Origin: Prolixibacteraceae bacterium
Lineage (GTDB): Bacteria; Bacteroidota; Bacteroidia; Bacteroidales; Prolixibacteraceae
DNA length: 5,489 nucleotides
Direction: 5' to 3'
Assembly (NCBI GenBank): GCA_017998095.1
Contig: JAGODU010000238.1
Coordinates: 1 to 5,489 of the forward strand
The notes beneath the pieces were generated by a model, which was not told the origin of the DNA, made no database searches, and worked only from the letters and a program-made list of their open reading frames with translations. This document shows, in pieces, positions 1 through 2,780 of this stretch. A program made the position numbers and the translations under genes. Every line of letters starts with the position of its first letter. The first letter of the stretch is position 1.

Positions 1-1030
1 TTGCCCAATTAGCTAAAACGGGGTCTTTAGTTAAACAGTAACCACCAACTCCTAAAGAAGGACGCAACAAATTGTCATGAGTTCCTTTTCTTTTCCGAAT
101 GGCATCACGCACTTTAAATATATCCACGCCAATCTGTTCCGCAAATTTAGCCCACTCCAAAGTGAAGGCAATATTTACGGCACGATATGAATTTTCCATT
201 GTTTTGGCAAGTTCGCTGGCATTTGTGCTATCTAATTGGGTTAAAGGATAGTTTTTTACATCTAAAATATGGGAAAGAAATTCCCGGCAGAGTTCTATGC
301 TTTTAGGATTCACCCCGGAAAAAACACGCCAAAAATCACGAATAGAAGCTACATAATGAGCTCCGGGCATAACTCTTTCATAAGAATGAGCAATTAGGGG
401 AGGATTCTTTTCAATATCTATACCCCGCTTAGTAAATTCCTCTTCCAGAATTGGTTTAACAACCTTTTCACAGGTTCCCGGAGGAACAGTTGTTTCTACT
501 AAAACCAAACATTCGGGCTGAATGTATTTGCCTAAAGTCCGAATTCCTTCCCGGAAAGCTGTTATATCACAATAACCCTGTTCCGCATCTCCAAAAGCCG
601 GCTTTGTAGCATCCAGCTGAATATCTACTACTACAATATCCACCAGACCATAAACACTTTCGTCACTGGTAGCACGGAAATTACCTTTTTCTTTTACGGT
701 ACGATGAAAAATTGCCGGAACCTCAGGATCGGAGGAATTTACAGGCGGAATGCCACTATTAATTACAGGAACCTTCCAATACGATCTTTGCGAAGCACGT
801 TGATGACCATGCACAAAATAAAGCGGCTTTCCATCTTCATCTGTAGCATCCGCAACAACAGTAGCCATCACACAACCTACAAAACCTAAACCCTGAACAG
901 CCACAATTTTACGCCCTAAAGCTATTTGTTCGGCAGTTATTTGTTTTAATATTTCCTGTTCTTTTTCTCTCTCTTCTTCACTTGGAAGAGGATACTCTTT
1001 ACCATCCGGGGCAATTGAAACTTTTAACAT
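1..1030 (-). CDS. Nucleotide-sugar dehydrogenase (UDP-glucose/GDP-mannose dehydrogenase family), C-terminus cut by window edge
   Basis: The enzyme should oxidise the C6 hydroxyl of a nucleotide sugar to a carboxylate in two NAD(P)-dependent steps in the cytoplasm, feeding polysaccharide or glycan synthesis. The reverse strand is open from ATG at 1030 to the left edge (343 codons). Seen: a charged N-terminal extension of about 40 residues, the Rossmann motif GLGFVG (47-52), ETTVPPGT (179-186), YERVMPG (217-223), the central-domain helix ELAKTMENSYRAVNIAF (273-289) with the family's Lys276 and Asn280, and GVGGYCLTKDP (327-337) with the catalytic Cys332. Family members are usually about 420-450 residues or more, so roughly the UDP-binding C-terminal domain is missing. 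The start is supported by AAAGGAG at 1041-1047, about 10 nt upstream. The usual VPTP-like segment before the ETTVPPGT region is not recognisable (VVVDIQLD at 133-140 instead). Family assignment is firm. The substrate (UDP-Glc, UDP-GlcNAc/ManNAc or other) cannot be decided here. Confidence 0.93.
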   Translation of the reverse strand, partial: MLKVSIAPDGKEYPLPSEEEREKEQEILKQITAEQIALGRKIVAVQGLGFVGCVMATVVADATDEDGKPLYFVHGHQRASQRSYWKVPVINSGIPPVNSSDPEVPAIFHRTVKEKGNFRATSDESVYGLVDIVVVDIQLDATKPAFGDAEQGYCDITAFREGIRTLGKYIQPECLVLVETTVPPGTCEKVVKPILEEEFTKRGIDIEKNPPLIAHSYERVMPGAHYVASIRDFWRVFSGVNPKSIELCREFLSHILDVKNYPLTQLDSTNASELAKTMENSYRAVNIAFTLEWAKFAEQIGVDIFKVRDAIRKRKGTHDNLLRPSLGVGGYCLTKDPVLANWA

Positions 1031-1069
1031 ATTTTATTATCTCCTTTAGCTTTATTTAGTATTGATCAC

Positions 1070-1195
1070 GGAAAAACGACATCCTGTCGTTTACTGGTTG
1101 ACCCGGATGTCAACCTTCCGGAAGAAAAACATCTGGTCGTTTAATGGTTGGCACGGATGCCAGTATTTCAGGAAAAACAACATCTGGTCTTTCTC
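1070..1195. repeat. Degenerate 50/51-bp tandem repeat, two full units and one partial, with hairpins
   Basis: Unit 1 is 1070-1119, unit 2 is 1120-1170 and a partial unit 3 starts at 1171. Each begins GGAA(A/G)AA, then has CATC(C/T)(T/G)GTC about ten bases in; units 1 and 2 share GGTTG and CGGAT further on. Unit 1 contains two perfect stem-loops: AAACGAC/GTCGTTT (1074-1080 with 1086-1092) and GGTTGAC/GTCAACC (1096-1102 with 1109-1115). The junction of units 1 and 2 is the palindrome CTTCCGGAAG (1115-1124). The second hairpin is kept in unit 2 (1147-1152 with 1159-1164) with compensating base changes, while the first is broken in units 2 and 3. The repeat begins about 40 bp upstream of the divergent dehydrogenase start. 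On the minus strand the first stem is followed by a short T run, so it might act as a weak terminator or attenuator. No known element is recognised. Confidence 0.75.
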
Positions 1196-1291
1196 ATTTT
1201 ACCACTTAATTTTCAAATCGGTTTTTACGCTTTTTACAGTGCCTTTATTGTCAAGAGGTTTTTCCGAAAGTAAAATCACGAGGCAATCGTT

Positions 1292-1322
1292 GGCAGGTTT
1301 TGACTTACAATTTTCACCTGCC
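1292..1322. repeat. Inverted repeat GGCAGGT/ACCTGCC with 17-nt loop
   Basis: The perfect 7-bp arms are at 1292-1298 and 1316-1322. The stem is GC-rich compared with the surrounding AT-rich spacer. No clear T tract follows on either strand, so a terminator call is not supported. It may be part of a dispersed repeat or chance. Confidence 0.4.
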
Positions 1323-1485
1323 TTCAATAAAACTACACCCCACAATCTTTTTCACTTACAACCGCAGTATTATTGGCCTCCAAACTTGAAAACTGTGAGG
1401 TAAAACAAAATTTATCCGCAGAAATCACTTTTTCCCATCCCAAATTAGTTGTTTATCAATTCCTTCATTGTTGCTTTATACAGCG

Positions 1486-1543
1486 GATGAGATTCCCATA
1501 TCGTTTTCATATTGCGATATGGGAACGATACGGGAGTCATATC
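1486..1543 (+). repeat. 58-nt long hairpin built from inverted 11-bp units
   Basis: The sequence folds about the centre 1514/1515 with 25 of 27 opposed positions able to pair as plus-strand RNA and no bulges. The two mismatches are A1490-A1539 and A1498-C1531, and the loop is TGCG (1513-1516). It consists of four adjacent 11-bp units: TTCCCATATCG (1493-1503), a diverged copy TTTTCATATTG (1504-1514), then inverted copies CGATATGGGAA (1515-1525) and CGATACGGGAG (1526-1536). Unit 1 also pairs perfectly with unit 3, so two alternative folds exist. Four of the 25 pairs are G-U, which would be A-C mismatches on the other strand. It could be a palindromic intergenic element (REP/MITE-like) or part of a structured RNA. 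No T tract follows, so it is not a typical terminator. Confidence 0.7.
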
Positions 1544-1558
1544 GGAGAGTTTTTGAAA

Positions 1559-1572
1559 AAATTCCGGAATTT
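1559..1572. repeat. 14-bp perfect palindrome AAATTCCGGAATTT
   Basis: This perfect dyad lies 15 bp after the long hairpin and is followed by a second small dyad, TTTCCTTGGAAA (1571-1582). Its core TTCCGGAA also occurs at 1116-1123 inside the 50-bp repeat. It could be an operator for a dimeric regulator or part of the neighbouring palindromic element. Nothing in the sequence decides between these. Confidence 0.45.
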
Positions 1573-1815
1573 CCTTGGAAATGATAAGTATTCAATTTTG
1601 CTAATAGTTTGTTGTGTATTAGTGCAGCCAATTATTTTAGCAATGAAAAAATGTGCAGACCTGTTTATCAAGAAATGTGTGACTGAAGGATTATATTATT
1701 GTAAGATTTCTTTATCTTTGCTTTATCTCACAATTTTCAGGTTAAAAACCAGCCAAAAAGCTGTTGCAGGATAATAAAAATTTAGGGTGTAGTTACATAG
1801 AAAACAGGTGGAAAT

Positions 1816-1914
1816 ATGAGTCAAAACCTCTCAGAATATATCCTGGAGTTAACATTGCTCTTAATGTGCTACAAAATGCAAAATATTTGTTTCTTAATCA
1901 TCATAACAGATTAG
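1816..1914 (+). CDS. Possible 32-residue hydrophobic peptide, doubtful
   Basis: An ATG at 1816 is preceded by AGGTGG (1806-1811) at a 4-nt gap and opens a frame that ends in TAG at 1912-1914. The product starts MSQNLSEYILELTLLLM and its second half is hydrophobic (ICFLIII at 24-30), so it could span a membrane weakly. No family is recognised, no promoter is evident close upstream, and the surrounding DNA looks non-coding. It is listed only because of the ribosome binding site; a chance frame is more likely. Confidence 0.13.
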   Translation: MSQNLSEYILELTLLLMCYKMQNICFLIIITD

Positions 1915-2053
1915 CAATATTTGAAAGCAGGGAGAAAATGGTAAATGAGAAAAAAAGTATTGTGAAAGCAGAGAAAAGGTGCTAAAATAATAATTGTAAC
2001 AGCTTGAAAAAATTATCAGTTACAAAATGTGTGCTTTTGGCAGAAAAAAACTC

Positions 2054-2081
2054 TTGACAAATAATCTGAATGCCATTTATT
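2054..2081 (+). promoter_or_regulatory. Candidate sigma-70-type promoter
   Basis: A perfect TTGACA (2054-2059) is followed after 16 nt by TTTATT (2076-2081), a modest -10 match. AAGGAG lies just downstream (2086-2091) without a well-placed ATG. If active it would transcribe toward the short frames and the surface protein, giving a long leader. The weak -10 keeps confidence low. Confidence 0.3.
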
Positions 2082-2353
2082 TGGTAAGGAGTTTAGGTTT
2101 TCCTTGGCTCTATGGTGCTAAAAAAAGGAAAAAAGAATGAGAAATTTTATTTCTTTTACAGGCGTAAATGCAGTTCAGCAAAAGAAATTGATAGTGCCCC
2201 AAAATCGGTTTCTTCTTTAGTTATCAGTGGGGAAGGAAATAGTAATTATGCTTTTTCATATTTATTTTTCGCTTATCAGCTGAGGCGGAAAAGCAACATC
2301 AATGAAACCCGCAATCTATAGTTTCGTAAAAAAGGGGACTTGTTAGTTTCAGA

Positions 2354-2470
2354 ATGAAAAATGATATTTGGTCAACAGTCAGGTTGCTGCTAACAGATGG
2401 TTCTGTTTTGGCTTGCAGTTTAGTTACAATAACCAATAACTTGCTTTATATCCTATACAGGGGGATTTGA
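2354..2470 (+). CDS. Short open frame, 38 codons, probably not a gene
   Basis: The ATG at 2354 opens a frame to TGA at 2468-2470, which shares a base with the next ATG (TGATG, 2468-2472). The nearest purine-rich site, GGGGA (2334-2338), is about 15 nt upstream, too far for a normal Shine-Dalgarno. The product has a mildly hydrophobic middle and no recognisable family. It is recorded only because its end abuts the next frame in a chain leading to the large exported protein. Confidence 0.1.
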   Translation: MKNDIWSTVRLLLTDGSVLACSLVTITNNLLYILYRGI

Positions 2471-2616
2471 TGGCTTACTATTTAGCCACTATATACCCTT
2501 GGCAAAAGACATCTAATTATCCTTTAAAAACAACAATCTTACAAAACAATCCCATAATAAATATAATCAGGGAAGGCGTGATAATTGTAGGCGCTTCCCG
2601 CAAGGAGATAAAATGA
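2470..2616 (+). CDS. Short open frame, 48 codons, overlapping the next frame by ATGA
   Basis: The ATG at 2470 has AGGGGG (2459-2464) 5 nt upstream, a fair Shine-Dalgarno. The stop TGA (2614-2616) overlaps the following ATG at 2613 in an ATGA junction. The product begins MAYYLATIYPWQ and ends GVIIVGASRKEIK; no family is recognised. Against it, a promoter-like TATAAT (2562-2567), a hairpin and the next gene's Shine-Dalgarno all lie inside it, which suggests it is leader DNA that happens to be open. Confidence 0.2.
   Translation: MAYYLATIYPWQKTSNYPLKTTILQNNPIINIIREGVIIVGASRKEIK
2538..2567 (+). promoter_or_regulatory. Candidate promoter for the leader ORF and large exported protein
   Basis: A perfect -10 box TATAAT (2562-2567) has CTTACA (2538-2543, 4 of 6 to TTGACA) upstream at an 18-nt spacing. 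Transcription would begin near 2573-2576, giving a leader of about 40 nt before the ATG at 2613. The position, just before the best ribosome binding site in the region, supports it. The -35 is mediocre. Confidence 0.45.
2570..2599 (+). other. Stem-loop directly before the Shine-Dalgarno of the leader ORF
   Basis: GGGAAG (2570-2575) pairs with CTTCCC (2594-2599), and with one bulged G the stem gains two more G-C pairs. The loop is about 13 nt. It ends 4 nt before GGAG (2604-2607) and could affect initiation or mRNA stability. If transcription starts at about 2574 from the proposed promoter, half of the 5' arm would be absent from the mRNA, so its role depends on the true start. Confidence 0.35.
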
Positions 2617-2780
2617 AACCCCAAAAACGAAAAACGAAATTTACCTTTGCATTACACAAAGGTATATTGCCCGATTCAAATTGTATTCTATCAGAATTAA
2701 ACGGTATTATAACCGAATTCGACGGTATTTTACCACAAACCAAAAAAATTAACATATTAAAAAAAGCGAGGTGCAAATGA
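2613..2780 (+). CDS. Putative 55-residue leader ORF with 7-residue repeats, coupled to the exported protein
   Basis: The ATG at 2613 has GGAG (2604-2607) at an ideal 5-nt gap. The frame ends in TGA at 2778-2780, overlapping the next gene's ATG (ATGA, 2777-2780), which is typical of translational coupling. The N-terminus is basic (MKPQKRKTKF). Residues 17-44 are four in-register heptads: GILPDSN, CILSELN, GIITEFD and GILPQTK, with pattern (G/C)-I-(L/I)-x-(D/E/Q)-x-(N/D/K). There is no signal peptide and no recognised family. The function is unknown; it may be a translated leader, a small structural peptide, or a chance frame across a non-coding 21-bp repeat. The opposite strand is also open across the repeat, which weakens the case for coding. 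Confidence 0.35.
   Translation: MKPQKRKTKFTFALHKGILPDSNCILSELNGIITEFDGILPQTKKINILKKARCK
2661..2744. repeat. 21-bp tandem repeat, four units, last partial
   Basis: Units start at 2661, 2682, 2703 and 2724 with no gaps. The third is GGTATTATAACCGAATTCGA plus C. The others keep (G/T)GTAT(T/A) at the start, and the first three keep GA(A/T)T near position 13-16. The period is a multiple of three, so it is read as seven-residue repeats, and it also equals two turns of B-DNA, which would place each unit on the same helix face. Confidence 0.7.

Larger units (their letters stand above)
1573..2353. other. AT-rich spacer without a convincing gene
   Basis: This stretch continues the divergent spacer. 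Open frames in it either lack a ribosome binding site or start at TTG, and their translations are rich in Cys, Lys and aromatic residues and match no family I recognise. Visible signals are a 7-bp inverted repeat TTGTAAC/GTTACAA (1994-2000 with 2019-2025), a promoter-like pair at 2054-2081, a weak AT-rich dyad AGAAAT/ATTTCT (2140-2154), and one 32-codon frame with a ribosome-binding-site-like sequence (1816-1914). A decayed gene is possible, but no homology can be recognised by eye. Confidence 0.5.

Noticed and set aside
704..889. Plus-strand open frame inside the dehydrogenase gene
   Set aside because: It is antisense to a clearly conserved coding region and is a shadow frame.
1072..1092. 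Intrinsic terminator on the minus strand ahead of the dehydrogenase
   Set aside because: The 7-bp stem followed by a short T run is suggestive, but the T run partly belongs to the stem, it lies in a repeat, and no gene upstream on that strand would need terminating.
1070..1195. CRISPR array
   Set aside because: The units are contiguous degenerate tandem copies. There are no unique spacers between identical repeats and no cas genes.
1062..1403. Open frame of 113 codons, plus strand
   Set aside because: It starts at TTG without a Shine-Dalgarno. Its N-terminal half is just the translated 50-bp DNA repeat, and no family is recognisable.
1373..1774. Open frame of 133 codons, plus strand
   Set aside because: It has a TTG start without a ribosome binding site. 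It runs straight through the 58-nt palindrome, is Cys-rich with no domain pattern, and overlaps the previous frame.
1764..1985. Open frame of 73 codons, plus strand
   Set aside because: It has a TTG start and no ribosome binding site. The Lys/Asn-rich composition follows the AT-rich DNA and no homology is recognised.
1994..2025. Terminator from inverted repeat TTGTAAC/GTTACAA
   Set aside because: The stem is short and AT-rich, the loop is 18 nt and no T tract follows, so it is more likely chance.
2112..2321. Open frame of 69 codons, plus strand
   Set aside because: The nearest AAGGAG is about 20 nt upstream of the ATG. The composition is low-complexity, and the candidate promoter nearby is not enough to support a gene.
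2567..2776. Reverse-strand open frame of 69 codons over the 21-bp repeats
   Set aside because: It lies opposite the leader frame and owes its openness to the same repeat. There is no ribosome binding site next to its start, and the plus-strand frame has better signals.
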